Shown: positions 43,308-52,149 of the stretch, one piece after another
Layout: the number at the start of each line of letters is the position of its first letter
Numbering within the stretch: position 1 is the first letter of the stretch
DNA from: Alphaproteobacteria bacterium
GTDB lineage: Bacteria; Pseudomonadota; Alphaproteobacteria; Rhizobiales; Hyphomicrobiaceae
Assembly (NCBI GenBank): GCA_019137195.1
Contig: JAGVSR010000064.1
Coordinates: 47,624 to 111,623 of the forward strand
Reading direction: 5' to 3'
Length of the DNA stretch: 64,000 nt
Translations under genes and position numbers: made by a program
The notes under the pieces: generated by a model
The model's input: the letters and a program-made list of their open reading frames with translations, nothing else
The model's database searches: none
Told to the model about the DNA's origin: nothing

Positions 43308-44102
43308 TCATACCGCGACAGGGGCCGAGATGTGGGGCCAGGGATCGTATCCATCGAGCTTGAAGTGCTCGTAGCGGAAATCGAAGATCGAGGTGACGGC
43401 CGGATCGACCTTCATCACGGGCAGCGGACGCGGCGTGCGCGCCAGCTGCAGGTCGGCCTGCTCGAGGTGGTTGAGGTAGAGGTGAGCGTCGCCGAAGGTG
43501 TGGACGAACTCACCGGGCTCGAGCCCCGTGACCTGCGCCATCATCATGGTGAGCAGGGCGTAGGAGGCGATGTTGAACGGCACACCGAGGAACACGTCGG
43601 CCGAGCGCTGGTAGAGCTGGCAGGAGAGCTTGCGGTCAGCGACGTAGAACTGGAACAGGCAGTGGCAGGGGGCGAGCGCCATCCGCGGCAGGTCGGCGGG
43701 GTTCCAGGCCGAGACGATGAGCCGGCGGGAATCTGGATCGCGCTTCAGGGTCGCGATGACGTCCGCGATCTGGTCGATGGTGCGTCCGTCGGGTGCGGCC
43801 CAGCTCCGCCACTGCTTGCCGTAGACGGGTCCGAGATTGCCGGCCTCATCCGCCCACTCGTCCCAGATGCCGACGCCGTGATCCTGCAGGTAGCGGATGT
43901 TGGTATCGCCGGCGAGGAACCAGATCAGCTCGTGAACGATGGAGCGTGTGTGCAGCTTCTTGGTCGTGAGCAGCGGGAAGCCAGCCGCGAGGTCGAACCG
44001 CATCTGGTGCCCGAACACGGAGAGCGTGCCGGTTCCCGTGCGATCGGTCTTCTTCGCGCCTTGTGTGCGGACGCGGCGCAAGAGGTCGAGGTACTGCTGC
44101 AT
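43308..44102 (-). CDS. thyA: Thymidylate synthase
   Basis: Makes dTMP from dUMP with methylene-tetrahydrofolate. The 264-residue protein has [18 protein letters not shown], the dUMP-binding [11 protein letters not shown], the catalytic Cys in [13 protein letters not shown] and [20 protein letters not shown]. It ends HISAPVAV, the family's usual end. No folA is next to it in this window. The ATG is set by the conserved MQQYLDLL start; the ribosome-binding site is weak. Confidence 0.98.
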   Translation of the reverse strand: MQQYLDLLRRVRTQGAKKTDRTGTGTLSVFGHQMRFDLAAGFPLLTTKKLHTRSIVHELIWFLAGDTNIRYLQDHGVGIWDEWADEAGNLGPVYGKQWRSWAAPDGRTIDQIADVIATLKRDPDSRRLIVSAWNPADLPRMALAPCHCLFQFYVADRKLSCQLYQRSADVFLGVPFNIASYALLTMMMAQVTGLEPGEFVHTFGDAHLYLNHLEQADLQLARTPRPLPVMKVDPAVTSIFDFRYEHFKLDGYDPWPHISAPVAV

Positions 44103-44266
44103 GTCCGAGTTCTAGCGCGATTCTGCCGGCCGGCAATTAGGACCGCCTCGGGACGGGACCTTCTCGACAGCCGGCGATCGAAGGTCTCCCGACACGGGCA
44201 CCGCAGGCCGCGAGAGCGGGGAACGTGACGTCGAGGCACGAGATTCGGTGACGCTGGGGGCCGTCT

Positions 44267-45067
44267 CTAGGTCTGGGTCGCTGCCCACCAGGCGAAGGTC
44301 ACGGCCAGCATGTTGGTGATGGCGTGGGCGACGATCGGGGCCCTGAGGGAGCCGGTGCGCCACAGGAGCCACGACATCACCATGCCGGCGGTGAAGACCG
44401 AGACGAGACCAGCAACCGAGTAGTTGCCGTGGAGCGCGGTCCAGGCGGTGTTGGAGACGACGGCTGCGCCCCAGAAGCCGAGGCGCGTCCGTGCGAGGGC
44501 CGGCAGCAAAAAGCCCCGGACCGTCAGCTCCTCCCAGAGCGGTGCCATGACGACCGCCATGACAACCGCAAGCGGCCAGTAGGGTGACAGCATGCCCTGG
44601 GCGACGTCCTCCGTGTCGGCCTTGTAGTCGAAGCCGATCAAGCCGTAGAGGACGAGCTCGACGACGCCGGTCGCGGCGAGCACGAGGACGCCGCCGCCGA
44701 GCAGCGTTCCCCAGCGAGGCGACGGCGTGTCGAGGGCAAGCACCTGCCTGCGGTCGGCGCGCCAGCCGGCCAGCAGCCAGACAAGAACGAGCGAGGCGAG
44801 CTGGGAGGCGAGCGCGAGCGCGAGGCCGAAGGGAGAGGCGAGCGAGAGCGCATCGTCTGCGTCGGGCGCCAGCCCATGCAACCCGCCGGCCAGCTTGATG
44901 GCGAGCGAGGCTGCGATCACGCCCAGGATCTGGCCGAGGAAGACGACGACGGCGGCGACGGCGGCCGCAAAGGGACCCCAGGACGTGCGTGGCTCGTAGC
45001 GCGACGGTCCCGAGAACAGGCGCGGGGGCGGAGCGGGCACCGGCTCGTTGATCGTGGTCGTGTCCAT
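44267..45067 (-). CDS. CPBP-family intramembrane glutamic endopeptidase (1)
   Basis: A 266-residue membrane protein of the Abi/CAAX-prenyl-protease-like family. The motifs are EELTVRGFLLPAL (EExxxR), WTALHGN (FxxxH type) and HAITNML (HxxxN), within about seven helices. A Pro-rich N-terminus precedes the first helix. GGGAAGG precedes the ATG. It forms a tandem pair with the next gene, 56 bp apart on the same strand. Targets are unknown. Confidence 0.88.
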   Translation of the reverse strand: MDTTTINEPVPAPPPRLFSGPSRYEPRTSWGPFAAAVAAVVVFLGQILGVIAASLAIKLAGGLHGLAPDADDALSLASPFGLALALASQLASLVLVWLLAGWRADRRQVLALDTPSPRWGTLLGGGVLVLAATGVVELVLYGLIGFDYKADTEDVAQGMLSPYWPLAVVMAVVMAPLWEELTVRGFLLPALARTRLGFWGAAVVSNTAWTALHGNYSVAGLVSVFTAGMVMSWLLWRTGSLRAPIVAHAITNMLAVTFAWWAATQT

Positions 45068-45123
45068 CAGCCTTCCCCAGCGTTTGCGGGCAGGAGCGGT
45101 CGGCTCAGCACGCCTTATCTTTC

Positions 45124-45882
45124 CTACACGGTAACGGTGGCAATGAGCAAAAGAGTGAGGAGCAGGTTGAACAGGACGTGACACCAGATGGCGACGCGAA
45201 GCGTGCCAGTGCGATGGACGATCCAGCACAAAAGGAGGCCGGCGGCAAACAGATGGGTCCTGGAGAGCCAGGAATGGTCGACGTGGAGCGCCGCCCACGT
45301 GAACGACGAGAGGAGGGCCGCACCGGGTGCCCGCAGCGGCGTTGCGGCAAGGGCGCGGAAGAGAAGGCCACGGAACAGCACCTCCTCGGCCGCCGGTGCG
45401 ACGAGGCACAACACCGGAGCAAGGAGGATGCCCCAGCCCGTGCGGACGAGGCGGGGATAGTCGCCGACCTCGGCCGCGACGGCGTCGGGCGCGAGGAGCC
45501 ACAGAGCCCAGAGCCAGAGGCCGCCCCCGGTCACCAGTGCAACGGTCGCGACGACATAATCGCGCATGCCCCCGGGAGACGGGGACAGCGCAACCCGTTC
45601 TCCCGGCACCAGTGCCAGCGCGGCGAGGCCTAGCCCGAGCACCGCGCAGTGGAGCGCGGCGAAGTAGATCACCGTCTGCACGGTCTGCCGGTGCTCGATC
45701 AGCCCGGGCTTCATGACGCCCGCGTCGGCCGCACCGGAATAATGCGTGTAGAACCAAGCCGCCGAAAGGGCGATGACGGGGGCGACGGCCAGAATCGCGA
45801 GTGCGGCGGCCACCGGAAGGCCGGGACGGCCGCTCGTGAGCAGTCCTTCGATCCGTTTCCGGATGTCCGTGTGCTCGTGCAT
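45124..45882 (-). CDS. CPBP-family intramembrane glutamic endopeptidase (2)
   Basis: A 252-residue membrane protein with the CPBP motifs EEVLFRGLLF, FTWAALHVDHSW and HVLFNLLL, and about eight helices. It is only distantly alike to its neighbour outside the motifs, so an old duplication or independent acquisition is possible. It starts about 75 bp from the divergent tmRNA gene. Confidence 0.88.
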   Translation of the reverse strand: MHEHTDIRKRIEGLLTSGRPGLPVAAALAILAVAPVIALSAAWFYTHYSGAADAGVMKPGLIEHRQTVQTVIYFAALHCAVLGLGLAALALVPGERVALSPSPGGMRDYVVATVALVTGGGLWLWALWLLAPDAVAAEVGDYPRLVRTGWGILLAPVLCLVAPAAEEVLFRGLLFRALAATPLRAPGAALLSSFTWAALHVDHSWLSRTHLFAAGLLLCWIVHRTGTLRVAIWCHVLFNLLLTLLLIATVTV

Positions 45883-45928
45883 ATTCCCCCGCTCACTCCG
45901 CCCCTTGAGGCCGCTGACGGGCCTCTAC

Positions 45929-45957
45929 TTTTCATTCATGCTCGGAGAGCTTATATT
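45929..45957 (+). promoter_or_regulatory. Promoter of the tmRNA gene
   Basis: TTTTCA (45929-45934) and TATATT (45952-45957) with 17 bp between them, placed so that transcription would start a few bases before the acceptor-piece hairpin. TATATT is one of the best -10 matches in the window. Confidence 0.55.
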
Positions 45958-45961
45958 GGGT

Positions 45962-46316
45962 TTGCCGGATTCGTCCGGCTATGGCGATAAACGCGGTCGT
46001 AATAAGCCATTCGGACCCGGGGGCAGTACCCGGCGCCTCCACCAACTCTCTGCCGCGCCTTGCGGCCGGCTCTCCGGAGGAGAGTCGCAAGGCGCGAGCA
46101 AAATGGGGGCGAACCAGGATCGACGAGGGTGTAAAGGGCTTAGCTTTTGCCCGGCATGATTCCGCCGTTATCGGGTCATCCAGAATAGTTGCCAATGACA
46201 ACTATGCTGAGGCTGCTCTCGCTGCGTAATGCGGCGCGAAAGCCTGAACCAAAGCCCTTGCCCCTAGCCGGGTAAGGCGCGGTACGGAGGGCACCGGGCA
46301 ACAGAAGCCCTCCACT
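45962..46316 (+). ncRNA. ssrA: tmRNA, circularly permuted two-piece alphaproteobacterial form
   Basis: Rescues stalled ribosomes and tags nascent peptides. The acceptor piece comes first: a GCCGGA-TTCG-TCCGGC hairpin (45964-45979), a T-arm with CCGGG/CCCGG and a 7-base loop GGCAGTA (46017-46033), then the acceptor strand, discriminator A and CCA (46034-46044). After a roughly 60-base spacer that is removed, the coding piece starts GGGGGCGAACC at 46105; its first 7 bases pair perfectly (one G-U) with 46034-46040. The tag frame at 46191-46229 encodes ANDNYAEAALAA and stop. A 7-bp pseudoknot-type stem (46286-46292 with 46307-46313) lies near the 3' end. Ends are approximate. Confidence 0.93.
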
Positions 46317-46376
46317 CAATCCGGCGCGCTCGATGCGCCGCGTAGGAAGATGCAACGGGGAAGAGCATCGGGCGGC

Positions 46377-47051
46377 ATGACGGCGGGGCAGACCATCGAC
46401 TACGAGGCGCTGGCTCAGGATGCCATGCGCGGCTTGGTGCGGACCGTTCTCCAGCGTGCGGCCAAGACCGGGCTTCCCGGCGATCACCACTTCTACATCT
46501 CGTTCGACACCGAGGCGCCCGGCGTCTCACTGTCCAAGCGGCTCAAGGAGAAGTATCCGCGCGAGATGACGATCGTGCTGCAGCACCGGTTCTGGGACCT
46601 CGCGGTCACCGACGAGCGGTTCGAGGTGAAGCTCACGTTCGACGGCATTCCGGAGCGCCTGGTGGTGCCGTTTCAGGCCATCAAAGTCTTCTTCGATCCC
46701 TCGGTGCGCTATGGGCTGCAGTTCGAGGACCCGCAGATGGGCCCCGATGCCGACCTCTCTGCGCTCGGGCTCGGCCGCGAGCCGCGTCCGCGTCCGGCCG
46801 TCGTGAGGAAGCCGCGTGCGGCACGGCCGGCGAAGGCGCGCGCCGATCGCGACGGGGCGGAAACCGCGAATGTGGCGGTACAGCCCGGGCAACAGGCTGC
46901 GCCGCGTTCTGCGCCGGAACCCTCCCAGGCCGCAAACGGAAAGTCGCAGACGGCCGAGGCCACGCCCGAGACGGCAACGCAGGACGCGGCCGACAAGCCG
47001 GCGGGCGGTGGCGCGCAGATCGTGAGCCTCGACCAGTTCCGCAAGAAGTGA
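46377..47051 (+). CDS. sspB: ClpXP adaptor SspB (alpha type)
   Basis: Binds the N-terminal part of the tmRNA tag and delivers tagged proteins to ClpXP. The 224-residue protein has the alpha-type SspB core (HHFYISFDTEAPGVSLSKRL, YPREMTIVLQHRFWDLAV, VPFQAIKVFFDPSVRYGLQF), a disordered Pro/Ala/basic linker of about 90 residues, and the ClpX-docking end VSLDQFRKK. It lies about 60 bp after the tmRNA gene. The ATG at 46377 is preferred over 46350, which has no proper spacing from its ribosome-binding site. Confidence 0.95.
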   Translation: MTAGQTIDYEALAQDAMRGLVRTVLQRAAKTGLPGDHHFYISFDTEAPGVSLSKRLKEKYPREMTIVLQHRFWDLAVTDERFEVKLTFDGIPERLVVPFQAIKVFFDPSVRYGLQFEDPQMGPDADLSALGLGREPRPRPAVVRKPRAARPAKARADRDGAETANVAVQPGQQAAPRSAPEPSQAANGKSQTAEATPETATQDAADKPAGGGAQIVSLDQFRKK

Positions 47052-47146
47052 TTGCCCTGAGCCGGCGACGGTGCGAAGCGGACGCGAATATTTCTGTCGC
47101 AAGTCTTTCATACACACTCCTGATCGACTAGATTAATGCGATGCAG

Positions 47147-47163
47147 CAGCGGTAGTACCGCTG
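47147..47163. promoter_or_regulatory. Perfect palindrome upstream of nadABC, candidate operator
   Basis: CAGCGGTA-G-TACCGCTG: 8-bp arms around one central base. The single-base centre makes an RNA hairpin unlikely, so this looks like a site for a dimeric regulator. It is about 90 bp before nadA. Confidence 0.5.
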
Positions 47164-47208
47164 TGCGTAGAGGACCCGGCGTGAGCCGGTTCTTTTCAGG
47201 CTCTCGAT

Positions 47209-47225
47209 ATGCTCAATGCGAGCAT
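47209..47225. promoter_or_regulatory. ATGCTC-N5-GAGCAT palindrome before nadA, candidate operator
   Basis: 6-bp arms with AATGC between, starting about 45 bp before nadA. NAD-biosynthesis operons in Hyphomicrobiales are often controlled by NadQ or NrtR; I cannot confirm that this matches either consensus. Confidence 0.45.
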
Positions 47226-47252
47226 TTGAGTTCAGCCAGGGAGGAGTTGACG

Positions 47253-48311
47253 ATGGTGCAGGCCCAAGCAGCAGCCCCCCGCAAGCCCGCCGGCACGGTC
47301 AGCGAGCCGCGGCGCGTGCTTCCGGCCTTCTCGCCGGAGCTCAAGCGCGAGCTGGAGCCGCTCTATGCCCGCGTATCGCACGTGGTGACGCCGATGGAGT
47401 GGGTGCATTACGCGCCGCTCATCAAGGCCATCAACGAGCTGAAGCGGGAGCGTGACGCCGTCATCCTCGCGCACAACTACATGACGCCCGAGATCTTCCA
47501 CTGCGTCTCGGACTTCCGCGGCGACAGCCTTCAGCTCGCCAAGGAGGCCGCGAAGACCAAGGCCAAGGTCATCGTGCAGGCCGGCGTCCACTTCATGGCC
47601 GAGACGTCGAAATTGCTCTCGCCCGAGAAGATGGTCCTGATCCCGCATCTCGAGGCGGGCTGCTCGCTTGCGGCCTCGATCACGGCCGACGACGTGCGGC
47701 GGCTGCGCGAAGCCTACCCCGGCGTGCCGATCGTCACCTATGTCAACACGTCGGCGGCGGTGAAAGCCGAGTGCGACATCACCTGCACCTCGTCGAACGC
47801 GGTCAAGGTCGTCGAGAGCCTCGGCGCACCGCGCGTGCTGCTCATTCCCGACGAGTATCTGTCGAAGTACGTCGCGACCAAGACCAAGGTCGAGATCATC
47901 GCCTGGAAGGGTCACTGCGAGGTACACGAGCGCTTCACCGCCGACGAACTCGAGGCCTATCGCAAGTCTGACCCCGGCGTGAAGATCATCGCGCATCCCG
48001 AGTGCCCGCCGGACGTGATCCGCATGGCAGACTTCACCGGCTCGACCTCGGGCATGATCAACTGGGTGAAGGACAAGCGTCCGAAGAAGGTGCTGCTCGT
48101 CACCGAGTGCTCGATGGCGTCGAACGTCGCGGCGGAAGTGCCCGATGTCGACTTTATCCGGCCGTGCAATCTGTGCCCGCACATGAAGCGGATCAGCCTT
48201 GAGAAGATCTACGACAGCCTCGTCAACCTGCAGTACGAGGTGACGGTCGATCCGGACGTGGCGGAGCGGGCGCGCCGCGCGGTCGAGCGCATGGTCAACC
48301 TGACGAACTAG
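47253..48311 (+). CDS. nadA: Quinolinate synthase A
   Basis: [4Fe-4S] enzyme that condenses iminoaspartate with dihydroxyacetone phosphate to give quinolinate. The 352-residue protein has [32 protein letters not shown] (first cluster Cys), [23 protein letters not shown] (second Cys) and [14 protein letters not shown] (third Cys). GGGAGGAG precedes the ATG at 47253. It is the first gene of nadA-nadB-nadC, with a leader that contains two palindromes and a weak hairpin. Confidence 0.97.
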   Translation: MVQAQAAAPRKPAGTVSEPRRVLPAFSPELKRELEPLYARVSHVVTPMEWVHYAPLIKAINELKRERDAVILAHNYMTPEIFHCVSDFRGDSLQLAKEAAKTKAKVIVQAGVHFMAETSKLLSPEKMVLIPHLEAGCSLAASITADDVRRLREAYPGVPIVTYVNTSAAVKAECDITCTSSNAVKVVESLGAPRVLLIPDEYLSKYVATKTKVEIIAWKGHCEVHERFTADELEAYRKSDPGVKIIAHPECPPDVIRMADFTGSTSGMINWVKDKRPKKVLLVTECSMASNVAAEVPDVDFIRPCNLCPHMKRISLEKIYDSLVNLQYEVTVDPDVAERARRAVERMVNLTN

Positions 48312-48323
48312 GTGAGTGTAGTG

Positions 48324-48346
48324 TGCCCGGCCCTCGTGGCCGGGCA
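48324..48346. repeat. GCCCGGCC-type hairpin between nadA and nadB
   Basis: TGCCCGGCC and GGCCGGGCA are perfect 9-bp arms around CTCGT in the 64-bp nadA-nadB gap. It has no T-tract and lies inside the operon, so it may stabilise mRNA. The same stem occurs after rplY (22617). Confidence 0.65.
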
Positions 48347-48375
48347 GCGGCAGTGAGCTTCGCGGCGAGGCACCT

Positions 48376-50025
48376 ATGAAGCAGAGCAAGAGTTTCGAGG
48401 GCTTTCGCGATCCCCTGCAGCCGCTCGGGCCGGGCGACATCGTCGTCATCGGCGCGGGCCTCGCGGGCCTGTTCACGGCGCTCCGCCTGGCGCCGCTGCC
48501 GGTGACGGTCATTGCTGCGGCGCCGCTCGGCGAAGGCGCGTCGAGCTCGTGGGCGCAGGGCGGGATTGCGGCCGCGGTCGGCGAGGGCGACACGCCTGCA
48601 GCTCACGCACGCGACACCATCATCGCGGGGGCGGGACTCGTGGACGAGCGGGTGGCCCGCTTCGTCGCCGAGGAGGCGCCGGACCGGGTGCGCGACCTTC
48701 TCGCCTACGGTGTGCCGTTCGATCGCGATCTCGCCGGTCATTACGTGCTGTCGCGCGAAGCCGCGCATACGGCGAAGCGCATCGTGCGCGTATCCGGCGA
48801 CCGTGCCGGCCAGGGCATCATGCAGGCCCTGATCGCGGCCGTGCGCAAGAGCCCGCAGATCCGCGTGCTCGAGGGTTACGAGGCCGAGGATCTCGTTATC
48901 GAGACCGGGCGCGTCACGGGTGTGCGCCTCATCCATGGATCGCAGCGCGGAACCGGCAGCTACGAGCTCATTCCGGCGGCCGCCGTCGTGCTGGCGACGG
49001 GGGGTGCCTCCGCGCTCTTTTCCGTCACCACCAATCCGGTCTACGCCCGTGGCGAGGCGATCGCGTTCGCTGCGCGCGCCGGCGCGGTGATCGCCGACGC
49101 GGAGTTCGTGCAGTTTCATCCGACGGCGATCGACGTCGGTGCCGACCCGGCGCCGCTCGCGACCGAGGCACTGCGCGGCGAGGGGGCTACGCTGCTCAAC
49201 GGGGCTGGTGAGCGGTTCATGGTCCAACACCACCGCGACGCGGAGCTGGCGCCGCGCGACGTCGTCGCCCGCGGTGTGTTTGCGGAGATCACGGCGGGGC
49301 GCGGCGCCTTTCTCGACTGCCGGCAGAAGCCCGGCGTCCATATCCGAGAGGCCTTTCCGACCGTCTACGGCTTCTGCAAGGAGAACGGGCTCGATCCCGT
49401 CACGGATCTCATTCCAGTCGCGCCGGCAGCCCACTATCACATGGGCGGCGTGGCGACGGATGCCCATGGGCGGACCAGCGTCGAGGGACTTTGGGCGGCG
49501 GGTGAAGTCGCCTCGACGGGTCTGCACGGTGCCAACAGGCTGGCGTCCAACTCGCTGCTCGAGGCCGCGGTGTTCGGTGCGCGGGTCGCGGACGATGTCC
49601 GACGTCTGGTGCCGCCCTCGCACGCGGGACCAATCGCGCGACTCGCGCGGATCGGCACTGTCTCCCCGCTCGCCGCCGCCGAGAGGTCCGCGCTCATTCA
49701 AGAGCTGCGAGCGGTCATGACGGCGGAGGTGGGCGTGGTCAGGACGGCGAAGGGGCTCAAGCACGCGCTGTCCCTGCTCGCCGACCTCGGGCAAAGGGCA
49801 CGTGGCGACAGCGTGCTCTCCAACATGATTCTCGCTGCGCGCTTCATCGCGGGGGCGGCGCTTCGGCGCAAGGAAAGCCGCGGCGGGCACTATCGAAGCG
49901 ACTATCCGGGGCCGGGCGAGGCGTCGTCGCGGAGCTTCCTCACGCTCGCCGATCTCGAGGCAATCGAGCGCAAGCTCGGGCGGAAGGCGGCCTCGCGCCC
50001 TTTAGGCGTGGTGCTTCATCCATGA
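48376..50025 (+). CDS. nadB: L-aspartate oxidase
   Basis: FAD enzyme that oxidises aspartate to iminoaspartate for NadA. The 549-residue protein has the FAD site IVVIGAGLAGLFTALRLA, SSSWAQGGIAAAVGEGD, MGGVATDAHGRTSVEGLW and TGLHGANRLASNSLLEA. The C-terminal helical domain has a shorter motif around RKESRGGHYRSDYP. The ATG is preceded by GAGG. Its stop overlaps the next gene's start by 4 bp. Confidence 0.98.
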   Translation: MKQSKSFEGFRDPLQPLGPGDIVVIGAGLAGLFTALRLAPLPVTVIAAAPLGEGASSSWAQGGIAAAVGEGDTPAAHARDTIIAGAGLVDERVARFVAEEAPDRVRDLLAYGVPFDRDLAGHYVLSREAAHTAKRIVRVSGDRAGQGIMQALIAAVRKSPQIRVLEGYEAEDLVIETGRVTGVRLIHGSQRGTGSYELIPAAAVVLATGGASALFSVTTNPVYARGEAIAFAARAGAVIADAEFVQFHPTAIDVGADPAPLATEALRGEGATLLNGAGERFMVQHHRDAELAPRDVVARGVFAEITAGRGAFLDCRQKPGVHIREAFPTVYGFCKENGLDPVTDLIPVAPAAHYHMGGVATDAHGRTSVEGLWAAGEVASTGLHGANRLASNSLLEAAVFGARVADDVRRLVPPSHAGPIARLARIGTVSPLAAAERSALIQELRAVMTAEVGVVRTAKGLKHALSLLADLGQRARGDSVLSNMILAARFIAGAALRRKESRGGHYRSDYPGPGEASSRSFLTLADLEAIERKLGRKAASRPLGVVLHP

Positions 50026-50903
50026 GAGTGGTGGCCGAGCTTCCGGTTCTGCCGCCGCTCCTCGTCCGGCGCGCGATCGAGGCGGCGCTCGGTGAGGATT
50101 TAGGGCTTGCGGGCGACATCACGACCAACGCCACGATTCCTCCGGCGGCGCGTGCAAAAGGCGTGATCGCGGTGCGCCAGCCGGGGGTGATCGCGGGTCT
50201 CGACGTGGCACGGGCCGCGTTCGAGACGCTCGATCCTCACGTCCGCTTCGAGCCGAAGGTCGCCGACGGCGCCGAGGTGGCAGCGAAGACCGTGGTCGCG
50301 CGCGTTCACGGCAATGCGCGGGCTCTGCTCACGGCCGAGCGGGTGGCTCTGAATTTTCTCGGGCGTATGAGCGGCATCGCGACGCTGACGCGGCGTTACG
50401 CTGATGCGGTCGTCGGCACCGAGGCGGCGATCGTCGATACGCGGAAGACAACGCCGGGGCTGAGGGCGTTCGAGAAGTATGCGGTACGCTGCGGCGGCGG
50501 GCAGAACCATCGCACGGGGCTCTTCGACGCCATCCTCATCAAGGACAACCACATCATCGCCGCCGGCGGGCTCGGGCGCGCGATCGAGCGTGCGCGGGCG
50601 CACGCGGGCCACATGGTCAAGATCGAGGTCGAGGTCGACACGCTCGAGCAGCTCGAGGCGGCGCTCACGCACAGAATCGACGCCGTGCTGCTCGACAACA
50701 TGAAGCCGGCTGAGCTGAGGACGGCCGTGAAGCTCATCGGCGGGCGGGTGGTCACGGAGGCGTCAGGCGGCGTCAATCTCGATACGGTGGGCGAAATCGC
50801 CAAGACCGGCGTGGATCTCATCTCGGTCGGCGCCTTGACGCACTCTGCGCCGGTGCTCGATCTCGGGCTCGACTTCGAGATCGAGGGCGTGGTCGAGGTT
50901 TGA
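50022..50903 (+). CDS. nadC: Nicotinate-nucleotide pyrophosphorylase (quinolinate phosphoribosyltransferase)
   Basis: Converts quinolinate and PRPP to nicotinate mononucleotide. The 293-residue protein has EDLGLAGDITTNATIP, ALNFLGRMSGIATLT, DTRKTTPGLRAFEKYAVRCG (PRPP site), GLFDAILIKDNHI and LLDNMKPAEL. The start overlaps the nadB stop (ATGA), so the two are translationally coupled. Confidence 0.98.
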   Translation: MRVVAELPVLPPLLVRRAIEAALGEDLGLAGDITTNATIPPAARAKGVIAVRQPGVIAGLDVARAAFETLDPHVRFEPKVADGAEVAAKTVVARVHGNARALLTAERVALNFLGRMSGIATLTRRYADAVVGTEAAIVDTRKTTPGLRAFEKYAVRCGGGQNHRTGLFDAILIKDNHIIAAGGLGRAIERARAHAGHMVKIEVEVDTLEQLEAALTHRIDAVLLDNMKPAELRTAVKLIGGRVVTEASGGVNLDTVGEIAKTGVDLISVGALTHSAPVLDLGLDFEIEGVVEV

Positions 50904-50975
50904 GGCTTCGATCGTTTCAAGGCTCCTCGCCGTACGATCTTCCCACGACGAGACGGGCAAGCCGAAGGACACTTG

Positions 50976-52034
50976 CTACGCCGTGAGCGTGGGGCGGCGG
51001 CGGGCAAGCTTCAACTTCGAGAGCTTCAGGTCGGGCACGAGTGAACGCAGTGCGATCCACTCACGGTGCTCGGCCGTCAGCTCGTCGTGAACGATGCCGA
51101 CGTAGGCGTCGACCGTCTCCCTGTCGCCGGCAGCAGCGGCGGCGCGCGCCGCCGTGAGCGGCTCCGCGGACAAATCCTCGAGGTTGCGGGCTGCGTCCTG
51201 ATAGCGGGGGGCGTTGCGCTCGCTCTGGGTGAGGAGCGAGTAGGCCGCGAGAAGTCCCTGCAAACCGCCGCCGACGACACTGGTGCAAAGGAGAATGCGC
51301 TGAGCGGATTCGTCAGGCTTGGCGAACAGGTTCAACAACCACGTCATGGGTCCCGGTGTGTGCTCCGGCCCGAGGATCGAGAACACGAGCGGAAGGCTTG
51401 CGCAGCCGACGAGCAGGAGGGCCACGACGCGCCATAGCGAGGCCTTGGTTACCGAGCGCTGGTGCTGGCGGCCGCGTCCCGCGTAGTAGGCGCGCTGCAC
51501 GTCGAGCTCGTAGCGGCGGAAATACTCGAGCTGCAGCGGAAGCGTCGGAAGCTCGTCCGGGCGGGCCGGCTCGTCGGCGGCAAGGACGGAGTTGAAGAGG
51601 CCGACACGCGCGTTTTCGGCTTTGGCGCGCTCCTGCATCCAGCGTTCGAAGGGTTTCGAGAGGGCAAGCAGGAGCGAGGCCACGAACGAGACGGCGACGA
51701 GCACGACCTCGATCATCGGCACCAGGTTGGCGAGGGCGGAGGGCAGGGCGTCGTCGGGCGGCAGCAGCATGAGGCCGCCCAAGGTCACGGAGGCAAAGCC
51801 CGCGACTGCGGCGGTCATGGCAAGGCGCTTGTACTCCTTCTGAGCGCGGCCAGCCGCAGAGTCGGCCGGTCCGTACACTGCTATGAGGGACCGGAGCTCG
51901 GGGCGCTGAAGGATGCGCGCGAGCGGACCTGCCGCGGCGGGCAAGCTCGCGGCGTGGCTCGCCGGCTCAAGCCTCCAGTCGTCGGCGGCCTGCTGGCCCA
52001 GGGCCTCAATGGCGGCGTCCGTGATGTTCTGCAT
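50976..52034 (-). CDS. SLATT-like membrane protein, two helix pairs
   Basis: A 352-residue protein with two hydrophobic pairs: residues about 80-101 and 110-130 (AMTAAVAGFASVTLGGLMLL, IEVVLVAVSFVASLLLALS), then a long charged helix (KPFERWMQERAKAENARVGL), and a second pair at about 200-220 and 250-275 (WRVVALLLVGCASLPLVF, LCTSVVGGGLQGLLAAYSLL) followed by another charged helix. A helix pair followed by W/AE/R-rich helix recalls the SLATT domain, a membrane effector often linked to nucleotide-signal immunity. No nucleotidyltransferase or SLOG gene is nearby. The assignment is inference. AGGGGACGG precedes the ATG at 52034. Confidence 0.7.
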   Translation of the reverse strand: MQNITDAAIEALGQQAADDWRLEPASHAASLPAAAGPLARILQRPELRSLIAVYGPADSAAGRAQKEYKRLAMTAAVAGFASVTLGGLMLLPPDDALPSALANLVPMIEVVLVAVSFVASLLLALSKPFERWMQERAKAENARVGLFNSVLAADEPARPDELPTLPLQLEYFRRYELDVQRAYYAGRGRQHQRSVTKASLWRVVALLLVGCASLPLVFSILGPEHTPGPMTWLLNLFAKPDESAQRILLCTSVVGGGLQGLLAAYSLLTQSERNAPRYQDAARNLEDLSAEPLTAARAAAAAGDRETVDAYVGIVHDELTAEHREWIALRSLVPDLKLSKLKLARRRPTLTA

Positions 52035-52149
52035 GACCGTCCCCTGTCTCGCTGAGCGATCTTGCCGCCGCTCCGTTGCTGCTGGCAAGAACCGTCGGTT
52101 CGTACCGGGCTGGCTTGCGGGAGGCAGCGCCGGCAGCCGAACCCGCTCG

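Noticed and set aside
44124..44135. TGCCGGCCGGCA palindrome before thyA
   Set aside because: A 12-bp self-complementary GC run is expected by chance in DNA of this composition and has no other support.
45981..46229. An 82-codon frame ending in ANDNYAEAALAA
   Set aside because: It is the tmRNA read as if it were mRNA. The end is the tag reading frame; the rest is structured RNA.
46341..46376. Earlier ATG of sspB at 46350
   Set aside because: It would add nine residues (MQRGRASGG) with no ribosome-binding site at a useful distance; the ATG at 46377 has GGGGAAG about 12 nt upstream and fits the family.
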